Notes under the pieces: model-generated
Databases searched by the model: none
What the model was told of the DNA's origin: nothing
The model's input: the letters and a program-made list of their open reading frames with translations, nothing else
From: Clostridiales bacterium
GTDB taxonomy: Bacteria > Bacillota > Clostridia > Saccharofermentanales > Saccharofermentanaceae
Length of the DNA stretch: 38,955 nucleotides
Assembly (NCBI GenBank): GCA_017545245.1
Contig: JAFWPB010000018.1
Span: 1 to 38,955 of the forward strand
Reading direction: 5' to 3'
Translations under genes and position numbers: made by a program
In this document: positions 15,471 to 23,657 of the stretch, piece after piece
How the letters are laid out: every line of letters begins with the position of its first letter
Position numbering within the stretch: the first letter of the stretch is position 1

Positions 15471-15908
15471 ATGCAACGAGTAAAACAATTTATTATTGAA
15501 CTGTGCTGTGTATACACCCTCATTTCGGTCGTTGGTGCTTTTGTCAATATCATCACCGGCACGGAGACAAACAATGCCAATGTGATCACGATGTTTTTAA
15601 GCTGTGCCATCGCGACGTTCGTGCTGTATATGCACAGACTTTTCGACAATGTCAGTCCGCTTGTCATGATCATCGTACAGTATCTGGCAGCATGCTTCCT
15701 ATGCGCGCTCATGATCCTGGGACTCAGCTATTTCTATGGTCCGGTTACGCCCTGGGGTTGGTTTGAATACTTCCGCTCCTTCACGATTCCGTACATCATT
15801 CTGGCTGCACTCTACTACTATCGCGTCTTCTCCGAGGCGAAAAAACAGAATGCCCTGATTCAGGAGATCCAGCAGAAGAGCCGCGAAAAGAACTCGGGTG
15901 AGGTATGA
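15471..15908 (+). CDS. DUF3021 family membrane protein
   Basis: A 145-residue protein with four predicted membrane helices (about 6-29, 38-58, 62-85, 98-120) and a charged cytoplasmic tail (EAKKQNALIQEIQQKSRE) that could form a coiled coil. It starts one base after the stop of the LytTR gene. DUF3021 proteins are the usual partners of stand-alone LytTR regulators, like an inhibitor or sensor in the membrane. The signal cannot be told from sequence. Confidence 0.88.
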   Translation: MQRVKQFIIELCCVYTLISVVGAFVNIITGTETNNANVITMFLSCAIATFVLYMHRLFDNVSPLVMIIVQYLAACFLCALMILGLSYFYGPVTPWGWFEYFRSFTIPYIILAALYYYRVFSEAKKQNALIQEIQQKSREKNSGEV

Positions 15909-16084
15909 TGTTTCGGGTTTTCCGTAGTCCCTTGCAGTTTGTGTTTGGGCATACACAATGAGTGTGCGTACTGATCCAACCATTGGTGAGGTTTTTTGCT
16001 CAAAAAATAGACTACGAGTCTCTTTCCGATGAGAATTCCAAAGAGTACAATAGTACCAGAAACACAAGAAAGCAGGGAATTCAT

Positions 16085-16726
16085 ATGAGTTATATCATCT
16101 TATCCGGCCGTTATGAGACCGGCACGGCAGAACAGCAGCAGGGGTTTGCGATGCTCCTTGGCGCGGACAACATTCAGTATAAGTTTGATTTGTATTTTCA
16201 CTGGTACAACCTTGTGCATGAGCTGGGCCATTGCATTAAGAGCAGCGTCAACGTGCCGATGTCGAGTGTACGCGAAGAGATGTATGTCAATGAATTTGCA
16301 GCAGCGTATTATCGAATGATCGGTGAAGACGCGCGTCTTCGTGAACTCGAAGAAATGATTGCCGGAGCTATCGGAAATATGCCGTCGCCGGTTCCGGAAG
16401 GAGAAGACTTCCTTTCTTTTTACGAACGTATCTGGGGCTCTGAGGAACTCATGACCGTCATGGTCTATGGTTACCTCCAGCTGAACAGCGTCCTGATGGC
16501 TCTCCGTGGAAATAAGAGCCTCGCCGAAGTGCTGGGTGAGATTGGTATTTCTGTTTCCGATTCAAAAGAACTTACTGGATGCGATCTTCCGATTTCATCA
16601 GAAAACGCAGCGGCTTTCCTTTCTTCTGCGCGTGCCAACATGATTTCGCTTGGTGTGGATGTCCCGGAGATCCGCCTGGAACTTCAAGACAATCCCGAAG
16701 TGCAGTGCGCAAGATATGATAAGTGA
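16085..16726 (+). CDS. HELGH-motif protein, putative zinc metallopeptidase
   Basis: A 213-residue soluble protein without signal peptide. LVHELGH at 43-49 is a zinc-binding HExxH motif, and an acidic helix follows (REEMYVNEFAAAYYRMIG, 63-80) whose Glu66 or Glu70 could be the third ligand. This is reminiscent of the ImmA/IrrE peptidases, but the canonical Glu two residues before the Asn is Tyr here, no helix-turn-helix partner gene is adjacent, and the C-terminal 110 residues are not recognised. ATG 16085 has a modest AGGGA site. A TACAAT -10 at 16046-16051 is a possible promoter. An imperfect hairpin plus T run at 16732-16757 may end it. Confidence 0.65.
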   Translation: MSYIILSGRYETGTAEQQQGFAMLLGADNIQYKFDLYFHWYNLVHELGHCIKSSVNVPMSSVREEMYVNEFAAAYYRMIGEDARLRELEEMIAGAIGNMPSPVPEGEDFLSFYERIWGSEELMTVMVYGYLQLNSVLMALRGNKSLAEVLGEIGISVSDSKELTGCDLPISSENAAAFLSSARANMISLGVDVPEIRLELQDNPEVQCARYDK

Positions 16727-16737
16727 AATGGAAGGAA

Positions 16738-16766
16738 ATGACATTTCCCCTCTTTTTATGTATAGT
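16738..16766 (+). promoter_or_regulatory. Promoter of the histidine phosphatase gene
   Basis: ATGACA (16738-16743) and TATAGT (16761-16766) are separated by exactly 17 bp. The -35 lies inside the hairpin GGAAA...TTTCC that probably terminates the upstream gene. Confidence 0.6.
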
Positions 16767-16808
16767 TGAGAAGAAGAATGATTTACTAAACAGAAAGGCG
16801 ATACAGGA

Positions 16809-17522
16809 ATGAGACTCATTATTGTTCGTCACGGCGATCCGGATTACGAGAATGACTGTCTGACTGAGCTTGGGCACAGGCAGGCGGAGATTGCTGCGCA
16901 GAGACTGTTGCAGGAACAGATCTCAGAGATTTATTCATCTTCATGCGGCCGCGCAATCGAAACGGCCGAGGCTTTTTCCAAGGCTTCCGGAATTCAGAAA
17001 ATCGACATTCTTGACTTCATGAAGGAGATCCGTTTCGGAAGAGAAGAACATCTTTATACTGAACTGAATCCGTGGTACGGTGTGGACGACATGATCCAGG
17101 AAGGATGGGATCTTCGTGATCCGGACTGGAGAGAGCATCCAATCTATAAGGAAAATACGGCGACAGTCGATGTGGACCAGATCGCGAAAGCAACCGATAC
17201 GTGGCTTCAGACTTTGGGCTATGAAAGAGAAGGTCTTTACTATCGGAATACAAATGCCGTTACAGAAGAAAAGACGATCGCTCTGTTCTGCCACGGTGGT
17301 TCCGAAACAGCGATGCTTTCCCATATCTACAATCTGCCGTTTCCGTTCCTTTGCGGAACGATTCATATGCCGCATACGGCGATCTCGATCCTGCGCTTCG
17401 ATAAGCGGCCGGGCAGCCTGAACCAGCCGATACTGGAACTTCTAAGCGATGCAACACACTTAAGACAAATGAAGGAGGGAATCAGAGTGAGCGAATACTC
17501 GAAGAATCCGAATATCACATAA
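16809..17522 (+). CDS. Histidine phosphatase superfamily protein (phosphoglycerate mutase-like)
   Basis: A 237-residue cytosolic protein with the branch-1 histidine phosphatase signature: RHG at 7-9 with the phospho-acceptor His8, Arg48 in CGRAIETA, an acidic residue near MKEIRFG (Glu73) as proton donor, and the second His162 in CHGGS. Members dephosphorylate small metabolites or proteins; the substrate cannot be assigned. It stands as a single gene with its own promoter at 16738-16766. Confidence 0.88.
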   Translation: MRLIIVRHGDPDYENDCLTELGHRQAEIAAQRLLQEQISEIYSSSCGRAIETAEAFSKASGIQKIDILDFMKEIRFGREEHLYTELNPWYGVDDMIQEGWDLRDPDWREHPIYKENTATVDVDQIAKATDTWLQTLGYEREGLYYRNTNAVTEEKTIALFCHGGSETAMLSHIYNLPFPFLCGTIHMPHTAISILRFDKRPGSLNQPILELLSDATHLRQMKEGIRVSEYSKNPNIT

Positions 17523-17563
17523 TTCGGCTGTGTCAATAATCCGAACTTCATGCAATATAAGTT

Positions 17564-17594
17564 TTGACGATACCAACTGTAATTATGTTATCAT
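17564..17594 (+). promoter_or_regulatory. Possible promoter of the sugar operon
   Basis: TTGACG (17564-17569) with TATCAT (17589-17594), spacer 19 bp, longer than ideal. It lies upstream of the leader ORF. Confidence 0.35.
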
Positions 17595-17618
17595 AAGGAC
17601 AGATTATCCAAGGAGTAA

Positions 17619-17657
17619 GTACAGATGACTTTCCTCGAGGAGAAGCGCCATCTGTAC
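17619..17657 (+). promoter_or_regulatory. Leader hairpin enclosing a short leader ORF
   Basis: GTACAGATG (17619-17627) and CATCTGTAC (17649-17657) are perfect 9-bp arms, with further inner pairing around CCTCGAGG. The 5' arm contains the ATG of the 13-codon leader ORF, so folding would hide that start codon. Confidence 0.6.
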
Positions 17658-17666
17658 GTGGAATAA
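17625..17666 (+). CDS. Possible 13-residue leader peptide
   Basis: ATG 17625 has a strong, well-spaced AAGGAG (17610-17615) and encodes MTFLEEKRHLYVE, with stop TAA at 17664-17666. The epimerase start codon follows 5 nt later and has only a weak site of its own (GTGGA). The better ribosome site thus belongs to the short ORF, which suggests translational coupling or attenuation. It may instead be a chance ORF. Confidence 0.4.
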   Translation: MTFLEEKRHLYVE

Positions 17667-17671
17667 ATGAC

Positions 17672-18496
17672 ATGATTTTAGGTGGGACAGTTACAGGAAA
17701 TTATTCTAATCCGAAGGAATGGGAAGCGCTTCTTCTGAAGTCGCATTTTAAAGCCGTCACGGCGCCGTTTACATGTCTTGATCCGATTGATCAGATCAAC
17801 GAGTATGTGGAGATCACAAAACGACATAAGGTGAAGATCAGTGAGATCGGCGTATGGACAAACATCCTTTCCGGCGACAATCTTTCTTATGCCGTAAAAC
17901 AACTTCAACTTGCCGATCAGCTCGGGATAGAGTGTTGTGTGAATATCGCAGGAACGAAAAGTGATCTTTCCTGGGATGCCGCAGATAAGAGCAACTATAC
18001 CGAGGAGAATTACCGTGATATCGTGAAGAGCATACAGACGGTCATCGATACGGCATCTCCGACAAGAGCTTTTTATACGATCGAGCCTATGCCCTGGATG
18101 ATCCCGGACGGGCCGGATGTGTATCTGAAACTGATCGAAGATGTTGACCGGGAACGCTTTGCAGTGCACATGGACTTTGTCAACATGATCCATTCGCCAA
18201 GGCGCTTCCTTATGGCCGAGGCTTTTATCGAAGAATGCTTCGCCAAGCTTTCTCCTTATATCAAGAGTACGCACATTAAAGACAGTAAGATGGATCTTAC
18301 TAAATATACAACACACATAGATGAGTGCCCGCCAGGAAAAGGAGACCTCGACTATCCGAAGATCCTTGCGATCCTTGACAAGTATCTTCCGAAAGATGGT
18401 GCGATCCTTCTGGAGCACATGACGACATTTGAGGAATATGACAGTGCATTCCGTTACGTAGAAGAATGCGCAAAGACAGCAGGGTTGGAGGTGTAA
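17672..18496 (+). CDS. Sugar phosphate isomerase/epimerase family protein (TIM barrel)
   Basis: A 274-residue member of the xylose isomerase-like / AP endonuclease 2 superfamily. The four usual metal ligands can be placed: Glu138 (TIEPM), Asp168 (HMDFVN), His201 (THIKDS) and Glu248 (LLEHM). Such enzymes isomerise or epimerise sugars, keto-sugars or inositols. It is the first gene of an operon with an FMN-type oxidoreductase (3 nt gap) and an alpha-galactosidase, so a carbohydrate derivative is the likely substrate. Its own ribosome site is weak and a short leader ORF stands just upstream. Confidence 0.85.
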   Translation: MILGGTVTGNYSNPKEWEALLLKSHFKAVTAPFTCLDPIDQINEYVEITKRHKVKISEIGVWTNILSGDNLSYAVKQLQLADQLGIECCVNIAGTKSDLSWDAADKSNYTEENYRDIVKSIQTVIDTASPTRAFYTIEPMPWMIPDGPDVYLKLIEDVDRERFAVHMDFVNMIHSPRRFLMAEAFIEECFAKLSPYIKSTHIKDSKMDLTKYTTHIDECPPGKGDLDYPKILAILDKYLPKDGAILLEHMTTFEEYDSAFRYVEECAKTAGLEV

Positions 18497-18499
18497 TAA

Positions 18500-19360
18500 A
18501 TGAACGAAGATTCAATCAAAATTGCAAGAAAGTACATGGATTCTCTTTTAGTGGAAAGCCGGATCATCGGAGCGGTGCATCCGGCTTCAAAAATCACGTT
18601 CTGCGGCTATGAGTTTGATACGCCGATCATGACGGCGGCGCTGAGTCACATCGATCTGGTTTCGATGGCGGAAGGTGCGAAGAAGCTGAATGCTCCGGTT
18701 AGTATCGGAATGGGTGATAACGACGAACTGAAGAAGGTTCTGGCCACGGGCGCGCATGTCATGAAAATCATTAAGCCATACAAAGATCGTGACGAGATCT
18801 TCTCGCGGATCGAATGTGCACGTGAAAACGGTGCAATGGCGGTTGGCATGGATGTGGAGCATTCGGTTAATGTGGATGACGACGAAGATTCAATCGTGGT
18901 CGGAAAAGAGATGAAACTTCCAACAGTGGAAGAACTCCGTGAATATGTAGAAACGGCGAAGATCCCGTTCTTTATCAAGGGTGCGCTGAGTGTTCATGAT
19001 GCGGTAAAAGCACTTGAGCTTGGGTGCAAGGGTATCATTTTGAGTCACCATAATGGGCTGATGCGTTGTGCGGTTCCGCCGGTCATGCTTCTTCCGGAAA
19101 TCCGTGATGAAGTGGGCGATGATCTGACGCTTATCGTCGATGGCGGCATCGAAAGTGGTTTTGACGCATTCAAAGCAATCGCACTAGGTGCAGATCTGGT
19201 TTCTATCGGAAAACCTCTTATGGATCCGATCAAAGAAGAGGGCGCCGAGGGTGCATATTCTCTTCTGAAGAAGATGACCGGTCAGCTTCGTGCAATGATG
19301 TGCCGTACCGGTGCTAAAGATCTGGAGAGTATCGACCCGAGCGTGATCTGGATGGAGTAA
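18500..19360 (+). CDS. Divergent FMN-dependent alpha-hydroxy-acid dehydrogenase family protein
   Basis: A 286-residue TIM-barrel protein of the lactate/glycolate oxidase superfamily in its short form (usual members have 350 or more residues). Recognisable parts: FIKG with Lys160, the active-site region LSHHNG (181-186), DGGI (214-217) and the phosphate-binding GFDAFKAIALGADLVSIGKP (220-239). The usual SNHGGRQ is changed to SHHNGLM, so the catalytic His is kept (His184) but the substrate-carboxylate Arg is missing, and GRP is GKP. The enzyme may therefore act on something other than a simple 2-hydroxy acid. It lies between an epimerase and an alpha-galactosidase in one operon. Confidence 0.8.
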   Translation: MNEDSIKIARKYMDSLLVESRIIGAVHPASKITFCGYEFDTPIMTAALSHIDLVSMAEGAKKLNAPVSIGMGDNDELKKVLATGAHVMKIIKPYKDRDEIFSRIECARENGAMAVGMDVEHSVNVDDDEDSIVVGKEMKLPTVEELREYVETAKIPFFIKGALSVHDAVKALELGCKGIILSHHNGLMRCAVPPVMLLPEIRDEVGDDLTLIVDGGIESGFDAFKAIALGADLVSIGKPLMDPIKEEGAEGAYSLLKKMTGQLRAMMCRTGAKDLESIDPSVIWME

Positions 19361-19367
19361 ATCATTT

Positions 19368-21215
19368 ATGGAATATTATGCGGAGATCCGCCTTCGCGGC
19401 GATGAGTACAATGACGGATACGGAAACGGAATGACGCTTTCCGGAAGTGAGACGACGCGAGGAGAAGTCCTGCTTTCGTCCTCAGAGTCGGAGTCGGTGT
19501 TTGAGACGAAGAAAGGACACCGCATCACTGTTCTCCATGAAAAAACGAAGGACGTCACGATCGTTCAGACAGTATTTGAAAACTGTACTAAAGAAGATGC
19601 GGTAGTAGAACTTCTTTCCAGTTTTGCAATCCGCGGGATCACGGCAGACCGGATGCATCGGGCTACGTCGTTCTGGAGTGCAGAAGGAAAACTTCTGTCT
19701 CAGGATCTTATTGATTTGAATATGGAAAGATCGTGGGCGAACCATGGCTTCCGAATCGAAAAGTTCGGGCAGAACGGCAGCATGCCGGTAAGAAAATATT
19801 TCCCGTTTCTGATCCTGGAAGATTCGAAAACGCAGCATTTTCTTGGTGTGCAGCTCTATCTTGCATCGAGCTGGCAGATCGAAGTGCTTCGAAACCGCGA
19901 TGAGATCACGATACACGGCGGCATCCCCGACAGAGATTACGGCCAGTGGTATAAGACGATCCATCCTGACGAAAGTTTTACAACTCCGAAGGCAGTTATT
20001 GCAGAGGGAGATTCGATCCTCGATGTCTGCGACAAACTCGTTAAAGCACAGTCTCCGAGAATCGCCGAGGTCGATCAGGACCTGCCTGTAATCTTTAATG
20101 AATACTGTACGACCTGGGGTTCGCCTTCCTATGAGAATCTTGAGAAGATCGCGAAGAAACTTGATGGTACAGGTGTCCGTTATCTTGTCATCGACTGTGG
20201 CTGGTACAAGGGTACAGAAGACGAGAACTGGTTCGTCACAGCCGGCGACTGGAAGCCGAGCCAAGTGCTTTTTCCGAAGGGAATCAGGCAGGCAACGGAC
20301 ATGATCCGAAGCCACGGACTGATTCCGGGTATCTGGTTTGAATTTGAAAACTGTGGCAAAGAATCCGAGGCATTTCAGAAGACGGATATGCTTCAGAAAA
20401 GGGATGGATTCCCGGTTACGGTCGGGACCAGACGTTTTCTCGATATGCGGAAAAAAGAGGCGTGGGAGTATCTTGATGAAAAGATGCTCAAACTCCTGAA
20501 GGAGAACGGATTCGGATATCTGAAAGTGGATTATAACGAGAATATGGGTGCCGGTGTAGATGGCGACGAGAGCTATGGTGAGGGTGTTCGGCAGTCAGTG
20601 CTGAAGAGCCAGGAGTATTTCCGCCATCTTGCAGAAGAAATGCCGGAGTTAGTCATAGAAAACTGCGCGAGCGGTGGACACCGTCTTGAACCGTCCATGA
20701 TGGAGCTGGTGTCGCAGGCAAGTTTTTCAGATGCGCATGAATGTACGACGATTCCGTTGATTGCGGCCAATCTCCATCGGGTGATCCGGCCCGAGCAGAG
20801 TCAGATCTGGGCGGTGCTTCGTGAAAAGGATGATGCAGACCGTCTCTACTATACGCTGACAGCAGCATTCCTAGGACGTCTTTGTCTTTCCGGTGATATC
20901 TTCGCACTCTCGGACGAGCAGTGGAATATTGCACTGGCTGCGATTCCTTTTTATATGAAGATAAGCGGAATCATCCGTGACGGCAAGACAGTGGCAATCG
21001 AAACCAATGCGAATGACTACACAAAACCGACCGGCTATCAGATCGTGCGGCGCGTGCTTGGTAACGAAGAACTCCTCATCGTGCATACTTTTGAAGGTGG
21101 TAATAATCCGCCGGTCGAGCGTTTCCTGGAAGGGAAAACCGTGCTTGACAGCTTTGGATCAAGTCTTGAAAAGGATTTTCAGGGCAAAGCTTATCTGCTT
21201 TCATCTCGCGCATAA
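19368..21215 (+). CDS. GH36-type alpha-galactosidase
   Basis: A 615-residue glycoside hydrolase of the GH36/GH-D type that removes terminal alpha-galactosyl residues from oligosaccharides. An N-terminal beta-sandwich (about 1-235) is followed by a catalytic barrel with DCGWY (276-280), YLKVDYNEN with nucleophile Asp388, ENCASGGHRLEP (431-442) and acid/base Asp455 (SFSDAHE). A C-terminal beta domain ends the protein. No signal peptide, so intracellular action on imported sugars. The length is below the 700-plus residues of group-I GH36 enzymes. Third gene of the operon starting at 17672; no transporter is encoded next to it. Confidence 0.88.
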   Translation: MEYYAEIRLRGDEYNDGYGNGMTLSGSETTRGEVLLSSSESESVFETKKGHRITVLHEKTKDVTIVQTVFENCTKEDAVVELLSSFAIRGITADRMHRATSFWSAEGKLLSQDLIDLNMERSWANHGFRIEKFGQNGSMPVRKYFPFLILEDSKTQHFLGVQLYLASSWQIEVLRNRDEITIHGGIPDRDYGQWYKTIHPDESFTTPKAVIAEGDSILDVCDKLVKAQSPRIAEVDQDLPVIFNEYCTTWGSPSYENLEKIAKKLDGTGVRYLVIDCGWYKGTEDENWFVTAGDWKPSQVLFPKGIRQATDMIRSHGLIPGIWFEFENCGKESEAFQKTDMLQKRDGFPVTVGTRRFLDMRKKEAWEYLDEKMLKLLKENGFGYLKVDYNENMGAGVDGDESYGEGVRQSVLKSQEYFRHLAEEMPELVIENCASGGHRLEPSMMELVSQASFSDAHECTTIPLIAANLHRVIRPEQSQIWAVLREKDDADRLYYTLTAAFLGRLCLSGDIFALSDEQWNIALAAIPFYMKISGIIRDGKTVAIETNANDYTKPTGYQIVRRVLGNEELLIVHTFEGGNNPPVERFLEGKTVLDSFGSSLEKDFQGKAYLLSSRA

Positions 21216-21346
21216 GAATCAAACCCATACTGCTGGTAGAAAAAGAAAACTACAACTGGTATTAGCGGTGTATTCATTACGCATGCCTTTTCCGATATCA
21301 TGAAATTACAAAAAGCAAAGACGTGATCTTGAAGGGAGAGATGGAG

Positions 21347-23062
21347 ATGAAAAAGAAATCTATTGAAAAAGAACTGGTATCACAGTTTTCTAAGCACAAC
21401 CGAGGAGTTTTCTTCCTCGCAATGAGCGCATCACTGATATCCGGATTGATGGGTATGGCCGTATCCTGGATGTGTCGTGAATTGATCGACCTCGCAGCGG
21501 GGAATGGCAGCAACTGGTCATTGATGCAGCTCATGCTGATCGAGGGTGCTCTTTTACTGTTCTTCCTGGGAGTGAATGCCTTGAGTTACATCTGCGAACC
21601 AAAGTATATCTGCCGCGCGATGAAGCAGTATAAGGAATTTGCCTATCGGAAACTCCTCGAAAAAAACATGTCTTCGTTCCGTGATGAAAGCACGGCCACT
21701 TATCTTTCTGCTTTGACCAACGATGCGACGGCTATTGAAAACCAGTATCTTGCAACACAGTTTACGATCATTTCAAGATTCGTTTCTTTCTTCGGCTCCC
21801 TGGCTTTCATGCTCTGGTACAGCCCGCTTCTGACACTTGCAGCGGTCGGCATGACCTTGATCCCGCTCATTGCCTCCCTTGCATCCAGCACCAAGCTTGC
21901 GAAGCAGGAAGTGATCGTTTCCGAGAGAAACAAAGACTTTACAGCAAAACTTGCCGAGTGCCTCGGTGGTTTCTCCGTCGTCAAGACATTCAAAGCTGAA
22001 AAGAAGATCTTTGATCTTTTTGCTAAGGAGAATACTTCTCTTGAAACAGCAAAGAGCAAGAAGCGCCGTGTGCAGACCTTGATCGGCACGATCGGTATGG
22101 TTGCCGGTTTCCTGGCACAGACTGGCGTATTCTTCTTCGGTGCATACTTCGCCATTTCCGGCAAGGGCGTAACTGCAGGTACAGTTATCATGTTCGTCAA
22201 TCTCATGAACTTCATCATCCAGCCGATCGCTGAACTTCCGAATCTTCTCGCAGGACGCAAGGCCGCAAAGAAACTCATTTCGAAACTTGCAGATCAGCTG
22301 ACGAAGAATCACGAGGCAAAAGGAACAAAAGAAATCACTGGCCTTTCTTCTTCGATCACACTCGACCATATTTCTTTCAGCTACGAGGAGGGAAAAGAAG
22401 TACTGCACGATATCTACACAGAGTTTGAAGCCGGTAAGGCCTACGCGATCGTCGGTGCAAGCGGCAGTGGCAAATCCACACTTCTGAATCTGATCCATTC
22501 TGGTAACAGTAACTACCAGGGCGAGATTCTCTGGGATGGTACGAAGCTGAGAGAAGCATCCACGGATTCTCTGTTCGAGCAGGTTTCCTCCATTGCACAG
22601 AATGTCTTTGTATTCAACGCTTCCATCGAAGATAACGTGACGATGTTCAATGATTTTCCGCAAAAAGAACTGGAGTCTGCCATTTCGCGGGCACATCTCG
22701 GGGAACTGATCTCCGAGCGGGGCAAAGACTATCTGTGTGGTGAAAACGGGAGTTCACTCTCAGGCGGAGAGAAGCAGAGAATCTCGATCGCAAGAAGCCT
22801 TCTGAAAAAGTCGACAGTGCTTCTGGCAGACGAAGCAACAGCTGCACTAGATGCGAAGACAGCCCATCAGGTAAGCAGTGATATCCTTGATCTTCAGGAT
22901 GTAACAAGAATCGTCGTAACACATTCTCTCGACGCGGGTCTTCTGAAACGCTACGATAAGATCCTTGTCATGAAGGACGGACGCATCGAAGAGAGCGGCA
23001 GCTTCTCCGAACTCATGGACTATAATGGTTACTTCCATGCATTATATACGATTTCACAATAA
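21347..23062 (+). CDS. ABCB-type ABC transporter, fused permease and ATPase
   Basis: A 571-residue half transporter: six membrane helices (about 20-305) followed by the ATPase with Walker A GASGSGKST (370-378), signature LSGGEKQR (471-478), Walker B VLLADEAT (491-498) and switch His526. Such proteins work as dimers and export lipids, peptides or drugs. The start is ATG 21347, since GGGAG at 21334-21338 is 8 nt upstream; ATG 21341 is too close. No second half-transporter gene is adjacent, so a homodimer or a distant partner is likely. The 131-nt gap before it shows no clear promoter or terminator. Confidence 0.92.
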   Translation: MKKKSIEKELVSQFSKHNRGVFFLAMSASLISGLMGMAVSWMCRELIDLAAGNGSNWSLMQLMLIEGALLLFFLGVNALSYICEPKYICRAMKQYKEFAYRKLLEKNMSSFRDESTATYLSALTNDATAIENQYLATQFTIISRFVSFFGSLAFMLWYSPLLTLAAVGMTLIPLIASLASSTKLAKQEVIVSERNKDFTAKLAECLGGFSVVKTFKAEKKIFDLFAKENTSLETAKSKKRRVQTLIGTIGMVAGFLAQTGVFFFGAYFAISGKGVTAGTVIMFVNLMNFIIQPIAELPNLLAGRKAAKKLISKLADQLTKNHEAKGTKEITGLSSSITLDHISFSYEEGKEVLHDIYTEFEAGKAYAIVGASGSGKSTLLNLIHSGNSNYQGEILWDGTKLREASTDSLFEQVSSIAQNVFVFNASIEDNVTMFNDFPQKELESAISRAHLGELISERGKDYLCGENGSSLSGGEKQRISIARSLLKKSTVLLADEATAALDAKTAHQVSSDILDLQDVTRIVVTHSLDAGLLKRYDKILVMKDGRIEESGSFSELMDYNGYFHALYTISQ

Positions 23063-23082
23063 AGTTTAATCATAATCTCCCC

Positions 23083-23111
23083 TTGACAAAAAATAGTTAG
23101 TCCTGTATAAC
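23083..23111 (+). promoter_or_regulatory. Strong promoter of the feo operon
   Basis: A perfect -35 TTGACA (23083-23088), 17-bp spacer and TATAAC (23106-23111). A candidate operator (23096-23111) overlaps the spacer and the -10. Confidence 0.85.
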
Positions 23112-23168
23112 ATAAGCGGTTAGTAAGGTCTAACTATTTTTTATAACGGTTGGTTAGAGTGTGCTAAC
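23096..23168 (+). promoter_or_regulatory. Three DtxR/IdeR-like operator boxes in the feo promoter
   Basis: Boxes of the form GTTAG-N6-CTAAC lie at 23119-23134 and 23153-23168, and a degenerate one (GTTAG-N6-ATAAC) at 23096-23111 covers the -10. Starts are 23 and 34 bp apart. The operon encodes its own DtxR-family protein at 26279, the natural candidate to bind them as a metal-dependent repressor. Confidence 0.6.
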
Positions 23169-23192
23169 AATAATATAGAGGAGGCGGTTTCT

Positions 23193-23405
23193 ATGATACC
23201 ACTTACTTATGCGGATCCTGGCCAGGATAATGTCATAAAGAAAGTCGGTGGAAATCCTGAAGTAAAAAGACACCTGGAAAATCTTGGGTTTACGCCCGGT
23301 GGGATCGTAACACTGATCAGTAGTCTCGGTGGAAATGTCATCGTGAAAGTCAAAGAATCAAGGATTGCTTTGGATGAAGAAATGGCGAAAAAGGTCATGG
23401 TATAA
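23193..23405 (+). CDS. feoA: FeoA family protein, first copy
   Basis: A 70-residue cytosolic SH3-like FeoA, accessory to the ferrous iron transporter FeoB. The family hallmark is seen in VKRHLENLGFTPGGIVTLIS followed by a beta-rich end (VIVKVKESRIALDEEMAKKVMV). GAGGAGG precedes ATG 23193. First gene of the feo operon; a second FeoA follows 15 nt later. Confidence 0.92.
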   Translation: MIPLTYADPGQDNVIKKVGGNPEVKRHLENLGFTPGGIVTLISSLGGNVIVKVKESRIALDEEMAKKVMV

Positions 23406-23420
23406 AGAGGAGGAGAAAAC

Positions 23421-23657
23421 ATGCAGACACTGAAAGAGGCCAAAGTCGGCTCGACCGTCACGGTAGTAAAACTGCACGGTGAGGGTGCAATTAAAAGAAG
23501 GATCATGGACATGGGGATCACGAAGGGGACAAGCATTTACATCCGTAAAGTCGCTCCTTTGGGAGATCCGGTAGAAGTGAACGTAAGAGGATACGAATTA
23601 TCACTTCGTAAAGCAGATGCAGAAATGATCGAGATCACAGGGGGCGGAAAAGCATGA
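23421..23657 (+). CDS. feoA: FeoA family protein, second copy
   Basis: A 78-residue FeoA with the typical IKRRIMDMGITKGTSIYIRK core and the ending YELSLRKADAEMIEI. Two FeoA proteins in front of FeoB is a common clostridial arrangement. Its stop codon overlaps the feoB start (ATGA), which implies coupled translation and a stoichiometric FeoA-FeoB complex. Confidence 0.95.
   Translation: MQTLKEAKVGSTVTVVKLHGEGAIKRRIMDMGITKGTSIYIRKVAPLGDPVEVNVRGYELSLRKADAEMIEITGGGKA

Noticed and set aside
15950..16000. Terminator after the DUF3021 gene (ACC/GGT repeat followed by six T near 15977-15998)
   Set aside because: The possible stem is only a few base pairs and the loop geometry is poor, so it was not listed.
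17551..17572. A TGCA motif upstream of the sugar operon as another LytTR-like site
   Set aside because: No second repeat lies 21 bp away and no extended -10 occurs at the required distance.
23119..23168. Riboswitch or T-box in the feo leader
   Set aside because: The inverted repeats are short, of constant form and overlap the promoter, which fits protein operators better than an RNA aptamer.
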